From positions 62,001 to 126,000 of the forward strand of contig NZ_CAKKLV010000008.1 in NCBI RefSeq assembly GCF_918698115.1: a stretch of 64,000 bases of DNA, in the 5' to 3' direction. The number at the start of each line of letters is the position of its first letter. Position 1 is the stretch's first letter. This stretch comes from Peribacillus sp. Bi96 (GTDB lineage Bacteria > Bacillota > Bacilli > Bacillales > DSM-1321). The position numbers and the translations under genes were made by a program. The notes under the pieces were generated by a model. That model was not told the origin of the DNA. It saw nothing but the letters and a program-made list of their open reading frames with translations, and made no database searches. Positions 28,474 through 35,738 of this stretch are shown here, piece by piece.

Positions 28474-29253
28474 ATGGAAAGATTAAATGTAGAGCAGTTA
28501 CACAAAAGAGTAGAGCTAGTTAATAAGCATATGGAGCTTGAGGGCAGTAGCTACAATCTTGAGGCAGGAGAAATAAGGATAGCTAAGCAGTCAGGGAAAG
28601 GCATCAGGAAAGAGCAGTACAATGCTGATGGCTACCCTGTATACAGCTTGAGAGCAAAGGATGAGGGTAAGCAGTATTCAGTCTCAGTCCACCATATTGT
28701 AATGATGTTAGCAGATGCTAAGGAGTACATTGAGCAGATGGCTAAGGGCATGACTATTAACCATATCTCAGGAGTTAAGACAGATAACAGGCTGAGCAAT
28801 CTTGAGTATTTAAGTCAGTCAGATAACACAGTACATGCTTATGTTATTGGGCTAACTGAGAGACCTCTAGAGGCTAAGATTACAGCTTATGAGGCTTATG
28901 GGATGTTAGAGGGCTTTTATCAGTCTGAAAAGAGCTTAGATGAGCTGTCAGAGGCTTTTAACTTGCCTATAGGCTCAATATCTAGAGTACTTAAAGGAGA
29001 GAGCTATACAGGGCTGTTTGTGATGTTTAAGAGCCTTAACAAAGATGATGTAAGACCTAAGCACAGTAGCAAACTATCAGCAGGAGCTGTAAGACAGATT
29101 TTAGACCTTTACTTTAATAAAGGATTGACTCAGGGAGAGATAGCTGAGAGGCATGCTGTAGCAAGGTCTACTGTAGGAATGATTGTAACAGGTCAGAGAT
29201 GGGCTGATGTATTTGAGGAATTTACTGCTAACAGAAAGGAGGTTAAGGCATGA
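28474..29253 (+). CDS. HNH endonuclease with HTH tail
   Basis: 259 residues. HNH core at about 75-130: HHIVMML, then INHISGVKTDNRLSNLEYLSQSDN, the homing-endonuclease type. Two HTH-like segments follow (LSEAFNLPIGSISRVLKG and LTQGEIAERHAVARSTVGMIV). ATG at 28474 has GGGGGA eight bases ahead and is preferred to 28459. It may be a free-standing homing nuclease acting on related phage or element DNA. Its stop overlaps the next small gene. Confidence 0.7.
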   Translation: MERLNVEQLHKRVELVNKHMELEGSSYNLEAGEIRIAKQSGKGIRKEQYNADGYPVYSLRAKDEGKQYSVSVHHIVMMLADAKEYIEQMAKGMTINHISGVKTDNRLSNLEYLSQSDNTVHAYVIGLTERPLEAKITAYEAYGMLEGFYQSEKSLDELSEAFNLPIGSISRVLKGESYTGLFVMFKSLNKDDVRPKHSSKLSAGAVRQILDLYFNKGLTQGEIAERHAVARSTVGMIVTGQRWADVFEEFTANRKEVKA

Positions 29254-29402
29254 ACAAGAAACAGGTAGAGGCTAATCATAGCTCTAAGAAAGACAAAAGC
29301 AAGAACAAAGGAAAGACTCCCTACCAGATGATTAGAGAGGGATTGTCTAAGGCTGATGCTGAGAGGATGGCTAAGCACAAGATAGCTAAACAAAGCAAGT
29401 AA
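29250..29402 (+). CDS. 50-residue lysine-rich small protein
   Basis: ATG overlaps the TGA of the HNH gene (ATGA) with AGGAGG nine bases ahead. The product is strongly basic (KKDKSKNKGK at 13-22) and ends AKHKIAKQSK. Probably cotranslated and nucleic-acid-binding by charge. A terminator follows ten bases later. No family recognised. Confidence 0.6.
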   Translation: MNKKQVEANHSSKKDKSKNKGKTPYQMIREGLSKADAERMAKHKIAKQSK

Positions 29403-29411
29403 GTAGGCAGT

Positions 29412-29433
29412 AGCAAAGCTATTGCTTTTTTTA
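29412..29433 (+). terminator. Terminator
   Basis: AGCAA / TTGCT stem then seven Ts. Confidence 0.7.
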
Positions 29434-29469
29434 TTGTAAAAAACTAACTAAGAAAAGGATGAGGAAAAG

Positions 29470-29853
29470 ATGGGATATGAAAGAAAGATTGATACTACAG
29501 ATTCTTATGGAACATCAGTGGCAATTGATGCTGTATTAACAAAGACTGAGAGGATTGCAGAGGAGATACAGTTAGCTCCATCAGGAACTCAATGGCATGA
29601 CTATATTGAGTCTGAGGGCTTTACTCAGCTTAATTTGTTAAATGGTGGGAGCATGTATGGCTACAAAGTTAGATTGTTTTGGAGCATTGATGCAGTAAAT
29701 AATGATGCTTGGGAGGATATTGATTTTACTACTATTCCCTCAGCAATTACTACAAGGGTAAAAGCTCCATATGTGGGAGTCCAAATAATGAATACAAATA
29801 CAGTAAATGCTAATGACATTTCTGGAGTATCTTTGTATTTTCAAGCAGTTTAA
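29470..29853 (+). CDS. Beta-rich orphan protein, possible virion-like fold
   Basis: 127 residues with alternating beta-strand pattern, one Cys-free domain and no signal peptide. The C-terminal YVGVQIMNTNTVNANDIS then VSLYFQAV resembles the strand pairs at the ends of phage structural or receptor-binding domains; this is only a resemblance. AGGATGAGGAAAAG precedes the ATG. It has its own terminators on both sides, so it forms a single-gene unit. Confidence 0.5.
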   Translation: MGYERKIDTTDSYGTSVAIDAVLTKTERIAEEIQLAPSGTQWHDYIESEGFTQLNLLNGGSMYGYKVRLFWSIDAVNNDAWEDIDFTTIPSAITTRVKAPYVGVQIMNTNTVNANDISGVSLYFQAV

Positions 29854-29866
29854 ATAGTAAAAACTT

Positions 29867-29900
29867 AGGAGATGGCTTAGTGCTGTCTCCTCCTTTTTTT
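29867..29900 (+). terminator. Terminator
   Basis: AGGAGA / TCTCCT stem with a 13-base loop, then seven Ts. Confidence 0.75.
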
Positions 29901-29945
29901 ATGCCTATTTGTCACAGTTTACATAGTATCAGCTAAATAATAGAG
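29893..29945 (+). promoter_or_regulatory. Repeated upstream module, copy 1
   Basis: T-run + ATGCCT + TGTCACAGTTTAC (29910-29922) + GCTAAATAATAGAG. The same ordered words recur at 30248-30306 before another orphan gene, so this is probably a shared promoter or operator. Confidence 0.5.
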
Positions 29946-29978
29946 GTAGAGAAACTAACAGAATAGGATGAGGACTAA

Positions 29979-30209
29979 ATGGAGTATTATCATAGTAGAT
30001 TTTTAGAATTATCAGCACCTGAGGTAAAAGCATTGTTAGCAGGTTACTATCTTTTTGATACAGATACAGAGATGCTTTGTCAGCTATTTGATTTAACAGC
30101 TAATAACTTGAGGAAAATTGTAGAGGGAGAGGTAGACTTATTTGATGATATTTTAGAGGAGTTTTATGAGGAGATGGCTGAGCAATTTCAAGTTAAAGAG
30201 GACAATTAA
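29979..30209 (+). CDS. 76-residue acidic orphan
   Basis: Acidic, helical protein (LSAPEVKALLAGYYLFD, MLCQLFDLTANNLRKIV, then DDILEEFYEEMAEQF). The middle could be a degenerate HTH. GGATGAGGAC precedes the ATG. Single-gene unit with its own terminator and the repeated upstream module. No family recognised. Confidence 0.5.
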   Translation: MEYYHSRFLELSAPEVKALLAGYYLFDTDTEMLCQLFDLTANNLRKIVEGEVDLFDDILEEFYEEMAEQFQVKEDN

Positions 30210-30220
30210 ATAGTAACTTA

Positions 30221-30253
30221 CTGAGTGGGGAGTAACATCCCTGCTCTTTTTTT
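30221..30253 (+). terminator. Terminator
   Basis: Imperfect stem GAGTGGGGA / TCCCTGCTC then seven Ts. Confidence 0.65.
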
Positions 30254-30306
30254 ATGCCTTTCTGTCACAGCCTGTCACAGTTTTACTCCCCCTGCTAAAT
30301 ACAGAG
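30248..30306 (+). promoter_or_regulatory. Repeated upstream module, copy 2
   Basis: T-run + ATGCCT, then TGTCACAG twice (30263-30270 and 30273-30280) + TTTTAC + GCTAAATACAGAG. Same order and wording as copy 1. Confidence 0.5.
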
Positions 30307-30340
30307 TGTAAGGAAGTTTCAAGAGGTAGTTTCATAACTT

Positions 30341-30550
30341 ATGGGGAGATGGCAGAGGGTGACTAAGAAAGGTACTAATAGCACAAAAAAGAAAAATGTA
30401 TTTTGTGAGGTATCATATCAGCAACTTTTACAGCAGATTGAAAAGGGGAATGTTACTCAGGCATACTCTAGCTTGGAGACAGGTTGCCTCATTATTCATA
30501 AAGGAAAGCCTAACACTAAAAGAATGGCAGAGCTATTATTAGCCATGTAA
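30341..30550 (+). CDS. 69-residue basic orphan
   Basis: Basic protein (RVTKKGTNSTKKKN near the N-terminus) with a helical SYQQLLQQIEKGNVTQAYSSL centre. The ribosome site is weak (AGAGGT about 13 bases ahead), so the start is uncertain. Convergent with the recombinase gene and separated from it by a bidirectional terminator. No family recognised. Confidence 0.4.
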   Translation: MGRWQRVTKKGTNSTKKKNVFCEVSYQQLLQQIEKGNVTQAYSSLETGCLIIHKGKPNTKRMAELLLAM

Positions 30551-30551
30551 A

Positions 30552-30589
30552 AAGGAGCAGACTAATTACAGTCTAGCTCCTCTTTTTTG
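30552..30589. terminator. Bidirectional terminator
   Basis: Strong stem AGGAGCAGACT / AGTCTAGCTCCT with As on the left and Ts on the right, between two convergent genes. Confidence 0.85.
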
Positions 30590-32146
30590 TTACAGCCTCC
30601 AATTGTATACAAAGATAGGCTTTTTCATTTCCTTAGTGTAGGTCATTTCAATACTGATTAGTAAAGTCTTTAGCAGTCTATGCTGAGCCTCTATGTCCAT
30701 ATCCTCAAACTGGTCTATTAAGTGTATTAGCTCCTGTATCCTCTTTGTATGAGCATTAGTATCTAAATTCTGTACCTGTCTTTCTATATCCTCAGTCTCT
30801 AACATCAGAGTAGAGACCTGCTCACTTATCTCATTCTTTTTGTCATTGTACTTAGCTTTAGAAAGGTCTCCATCTAGGTACAGGTCTAACAGCCTTTTGT
30901 CCTGTACTTGCTTTTTCTTAATATCTGCTCTAATCTCAGTCTGTCTCTTTTGTAGCTTTTCCTTATATCCTGAGGAGTTAAGGCTGATAGCCTCCTGTAA
31001 GTCCTGCTCTAGCTCCTCTTTATGCTGATTTAGTTTTGCTATTACATCAGGCATCATCTTTCTTAGGGTATATCCTTTTGTACCACAGGGAGTATCTAGA
31101 AACTCTCCTCTGTAGTTTTTACAGCCTCTTAAATGTAGATAAGGCTTTGTCCTATTTCCCTCTTTATCTCTACCCCATGTAGGCTGTACATAGAGGATAG
31201 AGCCACAGGAGGAACACCTTACTAGCTTTTGTAGAGGAGACCTCAGCTCATCCCTGTACCTTACATGAGAGCCTGTATTTTTATCCTGTAATAAGTCTTG
31301 AGCTTGAGCAAACAGCTCATAACTGACAATAGGCTCATGGGTATCATTCATATGGACAGTTTCCCCTAACTTATGACTTGTATAGGTTGTCTCCCCTAAG
31401 TAAGCTCTCTGATTAAGTAACCTGTGAATAGCATTACTCCTAAACATATTTCCCTCTTTTGTTTTGTATCCTTTCTTATTAAACTGTATAGCTATATTCT
31501 GAGTAGAGTATCCTTGTAAAAAGAGGTCAAATATCTCAGTAACAATCTTAGCCTCAATTTCTATAATGTAGAGCTTTTTTGTAGCTTTGTCTTTTCCATA
31601 TCCTAGAGGGACTTTACCTGAGTATCCTCCTCTTTTTGCTATTTGTAACTTTACCTCTATTTGTCTTTTGGAGATGCTTTCATATTCCATTTCACTAAAG
31701 AGACCTTTCATAACAGTCATTATCTTTTGATTGCTGTCCATTGGGTCAATAATCTCTCTAGGAGTCTGTACAAGGATTCCTAATCTGCCTAGCTCCCTAT
31801 AAAGCCTCAGCTTTTCCTCAAGTGACCTAGTTAGCCTGTCCTCATCCATAACAAGTACCTTACAATGTAGACCTGCTCTGAGGTTTCTGAGCATCTTATT
31901 GTACTGCTCTCTCTGTTTATCCATACTGGAAGCAATTTCCTCATATATGGTATAATTATATATGTTCTTCTCAGCTAACCTGATAAGCTCTTCCCTATGG
32001 TTAATAAGGCTGTCCTCATTCTCTCCTACATTGCTTTTTTCCCTTGAGAGCCTGAGATAGATAGCAACATCTTTACAGTCATTATCCTTAGTCATTGTAT
32101 CTTTCACTCCTAGTATGTCTTGTAGCCTTTTCATACAGTTTACCAT
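30590..32146 (-). CDS. Large serine recombinase (integrase)
   Basis: 518 residues from the ATG at 32146; ATG at 32134 (residue 5) is a possible start because AGGAG is only a few bases from the first. Resolvase domain with AIYLRLSRE (catalytic Ser34), then VMDEDRLTRS; recombinase domain; zinc ribbon CSSC...GC...C; C-terminal coiled coil at about 380-490. The gene begins 38 bp from the right junction and points inward, the usual place of phage/element serine integrases. It should join attP to the attB in the acyl-CoA ligase; excision would need a directionality factor, which I did not identify. Confidence 0.93.
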   Translation of the reverse strand: MVNCMKRLQDILGVKDTMTKDNDCKDVAIYLRLSREKSNVGENEDSLINHREELIRLAEKNIYNYTIYEEIASSMDKQREQYNKMLRNLRAGLHCKVLVMDEDRLTRSLEEKLRLYRELGRLGILVQTPREIIDPMDSNQKIMTVMKGLFSEMEYESISKRQIEVKLQIAKRGGYSGKVPLGYGKDKATKKLYIIEIEAKIVTEIFDLFLQGYSTQNIAIQFNKKGYKTKEGNMFRSNAIHRLLNQRAYLGETTYTSHKLGETVHMNDTHEPIVSYELFAQAQDLLQDKNTGSHVRYRDELRSPLQKLVRCSSCGSILYVQPTWGRDKEGNRTKPYLHLRGCKNYRGEFLDTPCGTKGYTLRKMMPDVIAKLNQHKEELEQDLQEAISLNSSGYKEKLQKRQTEIRADIKKKQVQDKRLLDLYLDGDLSKAKYNDKKNEISEQVSTLMLETEDIERQVQNLDTNAHTKRIQELIHLIDQFEDMDIEAQHRLLKTLLISIEMTYTKEMKKPIFVYNWRL

Positions 32147-32181
32147 CTCCTGTTTGTTTTATGTAATAGTGACCTTTAGTG

Positions 32182-32191
32182 CATGCCTATG
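32182..32191 (+). other. Right attachment junction (attR)
   Basis: CATGCCTATG restores the His-Ala-Tyr-Gly codons of the acyl-CoA ligase. It shares CAT and TATG with the left junction. Confidence 0.7.
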
Positions 32192-32841
32192 GAATGACTG
32201 AAACAAGTCCGCTCGTCTTTGTTTCCAAACCAAAAAGCTATCAGGAAGACCTCCCCGAAGAAGAACTTTATGAGTTGAAGGCCAAGCAAGGCCTTGTCTC
32301 GCCAATGATTGAGATTAAAGTGATTGGTCAGGATGGCGAAGTAAAACCTGATGGAAAAGAAATGGGCGAATTGCTTATAAGGGGTCCTTGGATAGCGAAT
32401 GAGTATTTTAAAGATGAACGGTCCGAGGATACATTTAAAGATGGCTGGCTTTATACCGGGGATGTTGTCACGATAGATGAGGAAGGATTCGTGAAAATCG
32501 TCGACCGGACTAAGGACTTGATTAAAAGCGGCGGCGAGTGGATTTCTTCCGTAGATATAGAGAATGCATTAATGGCCCATGAAGGTATCTTTGAAGCTGC
32601 AGTCATTGCAGTGCCTCATGAAAAATGGCAGGAACGACCGATTGCCTGTGTAGTTTTGAAGGAAGCATATAAGGGGCAAGTGTCCCAAGAAGACATCATC
32701 GAATTTTTAAAGCCACAGTTTGCGAAATGGTGGCTGCCTGATGAAGTGGCCTTTTTGGATGATATTCCGAAAACGGGTGTTGGGAAGTTCTTGAAAAGGG
32801 CTTTGCGAGAACAGCTTCAGGATAAATATATCAAAAAATAA
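32185..32841 (+). pseudogene. Acyl-CoA ligase, 3' part
   Basis: Codons 321-538 of the split ligase: AYGMTETSP, the YTGDVVTIDEEGF hinge-side aspartate, DRTKDLIKSGGEW, and the catalytic lysine region PKTGVGKFLK. A GTG at 32179 lies in frame but has no credible ribosome site, so this half is probably not translated. It is followed 95 bases later by an enoyl-CoA hydratase gene, which suits a fatty-acid degradation unit. Sequence is undamaged beyond the insertion, so excision would restore the gene. Confidence 0.9.
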
Positions 32842-32936
32842 TAGGGTATATATATTTAATTATAACTTTTCACCCTATTCTGAAAACAATGAAAAAATAT
32901 ATAATACATTCATAGAGCGTAAGAGGAGGAAATAAA

Positions 32937-33734
32937 TTGAGTATTGAACCAACATCATCTGCAGGTACTGTATTAGTCACATATTCGGAACGGACGGCTA
33001 CTGTTGCAATGAACCGGCCAGAGGCCATGAATGCACTAAATCCGCAAATGCTGCATGATTTAACTTCTGCCCTTAAAGAAGTAAGTGAAAATGAAGAAGT
33101 GGACGTAGTCATTTTAAAAGGGAACGGGAAGGCATTTTCCGCGGGTGGAGATATTAAGATGATGCTCACATCTGAAAAAGAAAACGCTTTCGATGATCTG
33201 ATGGATGGAATCAGTGAATTGGTTACCACTCTCTATTTCATGCCTAAATTGACCATAAGCGCCATTCATGGTGCAGCAGCGGGGCTTGGCCTGAGTATAG
33301 CTCTTGCAACTGATCATCTCATCGCAGATTCGGAAAGTAAGGTTGCGATGAATTTTATCGGAATTGGATTAATTCCTGATGGCGGGGGACACTTCTTCCT
33401 TGAGCGTCGACTTGGTGAAGTAGGTGCAAAGGAGTTAATCTGGGAAGGTAAAGTCCTTACAGCGCTCGAAGCCAAAGAAAAGGGTCTCGTTCATGAAGTG
33501 GCAGACGGAACTTTGGAACAGACGGTAGAGAGAAAAGTACAAACGTGGCTGGAAAGCCCGGTCCAAGCTATGATCAAAACAAAAAAAATCCTTAGTGAAA
33601 AAAATCGGCCATTATTAATTAAAATGCTTGAGATTGAAAAAGCTGCTCAAATGAAAATGCGTCAAACAGCGGATCACCAAGAAGGAATAAAGGCTTTCAT
33701 GGAAAAAAGAAAACCGAACTTCATCGGGAAATGA
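32937..33734 (+). CDS. yhaR: Enoyl-CoA hydratase/isomerase family protein
   Basis: 265-residue crotonase-fold protein. Oxyanion-hole segments are GKAFSAGGDIKMM (about 62-75) and HGAAAGLGLSIALATD (about 107-123); the catalytic Glu region is FIGIGLIPDGGG. It hydrates enoyl-CoA in beta-oxidation or isomerises it. TTG start seven bases after AAGAGGAGG. The neighbourhood matches B. subtilis yhaR, which supports that name. Insertion of the element upstream may separate it from its promoter. Confidence 0.8.
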   Translation: MSIEPTSSAGTVLVTYSERTATVAMNRPEAMNALNPQMLHDLTSALKEVSENEEVDVVILKGNGKAFSAGGDIKMMLTSEKENAFDDLMDGISELVTTLYFMPKLTISAIHGAAAGLGLSIALATDHLIADSESKVAMNFIGIGLIPDGGGHFFLERRLGEVGAKELIWEGKVLTALEAKEKGLVHEVADGTLEQTVERKVQTWLESPVQAMIKTKKILSEKNRPLLIKMLEIEKAAQMKMRQTADHQEGIKAFMEKRKPNFIGK

Positions 33735-33786
33735 ATGAGAAAGACCGTCATTTCCCTAGTGATGACCTCAGTATGTAGCAAAAAAG

Positions 33787-33832
33787 GGGTTCGGAAAACG
33801 TATCATTCATCAAATGATGTTCCCGAACCAAC
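33787..33832 (+). other. Long hairpin after hydratase gene
   Basis: Inverted repeat GGTTCGG...ATCATT / AATGAT...CCGAACC with short mismatches. No T-run follows, so this may be a terminator relic or repeat end. Confidence 0.4.
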
Positions 33833-33892
33833 TGACCCAAAGCAACACCTTCAACTCCTCAGATATGGTTTCTAGCTAAATGTTATAACAAA

Positions 33893-34016
33893 GTTGATTG
33901 GAACGGGTGTGCGAGACTCCGGCGGGAAAAGCGCGTCCAAGGGAGACCCCGCAGGCGTTAGCCGAGGAGCACACCGGACCGCCCGCGGAAAGCGAGTGCC
34001 TGTAGCGGAAATCAAC
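33893..34016. repeat. GC-rich dispersed repeat bounded by GTTGATT
   Basis: 124-bp GC-rich block bounded by GTTGATT and its complement AATCAAC. Words such as GAGACCCCGCAGGCG and CCGCCCGCGGAAAGCG are familiar to me from a sequence scattered many times in Bacillaceae genomes. It has no coding frame and could fold extensively. Its role is unknown; copy number in this genome cannot be seen here. Confidence 0.65.
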
Positions 34017-34048
34017 GGCCAAATTGTACAACCCATAAAAAAACCGTA

Positions 34049-34079
34049 GGCCGTCACGTTTTTGTGACGGCCTTTCTTT
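34049..34079. terminator. Terminator for yhzD (and + strand)
   Basis: Stem GGCCGTCAC / GTGACGGCC, with T-rich flanks on both strands (TTTCTTT forward, seven Ts in reverse). Confidence 0.8.
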
Positions 34080-34104
34080 AAAATGATTACGCTTCCATCT
34101 TCGG

Positions 34105-34293
34105 TCAGCGATGAAAAAGCAATAGCGCTCCTGCAGGAGATGTACAGCGATGGGTTAAATCTTGGTAGTTTTTTTCATTCAAAAGATTTTGACCTAATTC
34201 TTTTGCTTGTTCATCATTCTCGGCTGTAAATGATTCATCCAATAGTTTTTCCCCTGACGGTTCAAAAACGGTTAATTTGTATATTCTGCTCAT
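34105..34293 (-). CDS. yhzD: YhzD-like small protein
   Basis: 62 residues: KLTVFEPSGEKLLDESF, then a helix AKELGQNLL, then DLTHRCTSPAGALLLFHR. The pattern and neighbours match B. subtilis YhzD. Role unknown. ATG at 34293 has GGGAG eight bases ahead; the longer frame starts at a TTG inside that spacing. Confidence 0.7.
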   Translation of the reverse strand: MSRIYKLTVFEPSGEKLLDESFTAENDEQAKELGQNLLNEKNYQDLTHRCTSPAGALLLFHR

Positions 34294-34628
34294 TTCCAAA
34301 ACTCCCTCATCAATAATATACTGTCTTTTCTCTAAATACAGGAACTGTTATAAAAATTTTATCATTATCTGTCAATTTTGACTATTGTTATGTGAGGGAA
34401 ATGTAGTAACACTGGAAATATAGATAAGTGGCTGAATATTTCGAAAAATGGTGAAAAATGACTATACCGAACAAACTTCATAGTTTTTTCCTTTAAGTTT
34501 GGAAAGAATGAATACAAAACCTATTTATACTAGAGGAATTCTCTCTTTAAAATGAAAAATCATAAATGATATAATAAACTAGAGTAAAAGTGCATCCAGG
34601 AAGTGTAGGAACGAAGGGAGTTTTTTGA
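34294..34628. promoter_or_regulatory. cysK upstream region
   Basis: About 330 bases without a gene. TATAAT at 34570-34575 lies 54 bases before the cysK ATG; the matching -35 is weak, as at regulated promoters. I did not find a convincing CymR or T-box element. Confidence 0.4.
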
Positions 34629-35552
34629 ATGACGGTAAAGATCGTGAATAATATTACGGAATTGATAGGAGATACACCTGTTGTAAGAATTAATCATTTA
34701 ACGGGGAAGAATGACGCGGAGGTATTTGTGAAGCTTGAATATTTCAATCCAAGCCGAAGCGTAAAAGATCGGGCTGCCTTCAACTTGATCAGGCAGGCTG
34801 AATTGGATGGAATCATTCAATCCGGGGCGACTATCATAGAGCCAACCTCTGGAAATACAGGTATAGGGCTTGCAATGAATGCTGCCGCAAAGGGGTATCG
34901 GGCCATTATGGTCATGCCAGATAATATGTCAAAAGAAAGAATCAATATACTAAAAGCATATGGAGCGGAAGTTGTGCTAACCCCTGCATCGGAGCGGATG
35001 CCTGGAGCCATTCGTAAAGCAGAGGAACTCGCTGCAGAGATTCCTAATAGCTTTATTCCGCAGCAATTTGAAAACAAAGCCAACCCTGATATTCACAGAG
35101 TGACGACTGCCGTCGAGATTATGGATCAGATGGATGGAAAGCTAGATGTGTTTGTCGCAACTGCAGGGACGGGCGGAACGATAACTGGTACAGGTGAAGC
35201 ATTAAAAGAACAGCTGCCTGATTTAAGGGTTGTCGTTGTCGAGCCTAAGGGTTCTCCTGTACTTTCAGGCGGAAAGCCTGGTCCTCATAAGTTAGTGGGT
35301 ACGAGCCCTGGTTTTATCCCAAGCATTTTAAATACAAACGTATTTGATGAAATCGTTCAAGCGGCTGATGAAGACGCCATTTCTACCATGAAGGATATGG
35401 CTTCGAAAGAAGGGATATTCATTGGGCCTTCAGGCGGTGCCTCGGTTTGGACTGCCCTGCAGGAAGCCCGTCGTCTTGGAAGTGGAAAGCGAGTGTTATG
35501 CATTGCGCCGGATAACGGTGAACGCTACTTAAGTATGGATATTTTCAACTAA
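34629..35552 (+). CDS. cysK: Cysteine synthase A
   Basis: 307-residue PLP-dependent O-acetylserine sulfhydrylase. PLP lysine is K46 in PSRSVKDR, the substrate loop EPTSGNTG is at 71-78, and the phosphate-binding glycines GTGGTITGTG follow. It makes L-cysteine from O-acetylserine and sulfide. GAAGGGAG precedes the ATG; a long terminator follows within 15 bases, so it is monocistronic. A second, ytkP-like paralog role cannot be ruled out. Confidence 0.9.
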   Translation: MTVKIVNNITELIGDTPVVRINHLTGKNDAEVFVKLEYFNPSRSVKDRAAFNLIRQAELDGIIQSGATIIEPTSGNTGIGLAMNAAAKGYRAIMVMPDNMSKERINILKAYGAEVVLTPASERMPGAIRKAEELAAEIPNSFIPQQFENKANPDIHRVTTAVEIMDQMDGKLDVFVATAGTGGTITGTGEALKEQLPDLRVVVVEPKGSPVLSGGKPGPHKLVGTSPGFIPSILNTNVFDEIVQAADEDAISTMKDMASKEGIFIGPSGGASVWTALQEARRLGSGKRVLCIAPDNGERYLSMDIFN

Positions 35553-35562
35553 TATTGGAAGG

Positions 35563-35610
35563 GGCCGAATGCCGTGTACAGCACAAAGTGTACGCCATTC
35601 GGTCTTTTTT
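35563..35610 (+). terminator. Long terminator after cysK
   Basis: Stem GGCCGAATG.CGTGTAC / GTGTACG.CATTCGGTC with six Ts. It lies inside the apparent 5' extension of the next frame and helps exclude it. Confidence 0.85.
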
Positions 35611-35738
35611 CGGTTGAATTTGCCCATACTGGATTATCTGGTCCCTTGATATGTATTAAAGTAATAATATATGGGAAAGTATGTTCTGTTCATGTTAAAA
35701 TTAAAAGTGAATTGTTGATAGAAATCGAGGTGTTACTT

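Larger units (their letters stand above)
18632..32184. mobile_element. 13.55-kb serine-recombinase element, CpG-free
   Basis: Insertion bounded by the split acyl-CoA ligase gene. A large serine recombinase lies 38 bp inside the right end, facing it. Contents: resolvase relic, ABC-3C-like trio, membrane-anchored protein, 2.3-kb gene-less block, replication-type winged-helix protein, HTH and HNH proteins, small orphan genes with individual terminators. I found one CpG (28449-28450) on reading the whole element, and no GATC or GGCC; host DNA on both sides has all three often. No capsid, tail or conjugation genes were recognised, so it may be an integrative plasmid, a phage satellite or a defence island. 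Confidence 0.9.

Noticed and set aside
18632..32184. Complete prophage
   Set aside because: No portal, capsid, tail, terminase large subunit or lysis gene could be recognised; size and content fit a smaller integrative element.
32179..32841. Independent short ligase gene from GTG 32179
   Set aside because: The GTG lies in element DNA without a ribosome site; the sequence is simply the 3' half of the split gene.
35574..35738. N-terminal extension of YhaO
   Set aside because: It covers the cysK terminator and has no start site; YhaO homologs begin near HAADLHLD.
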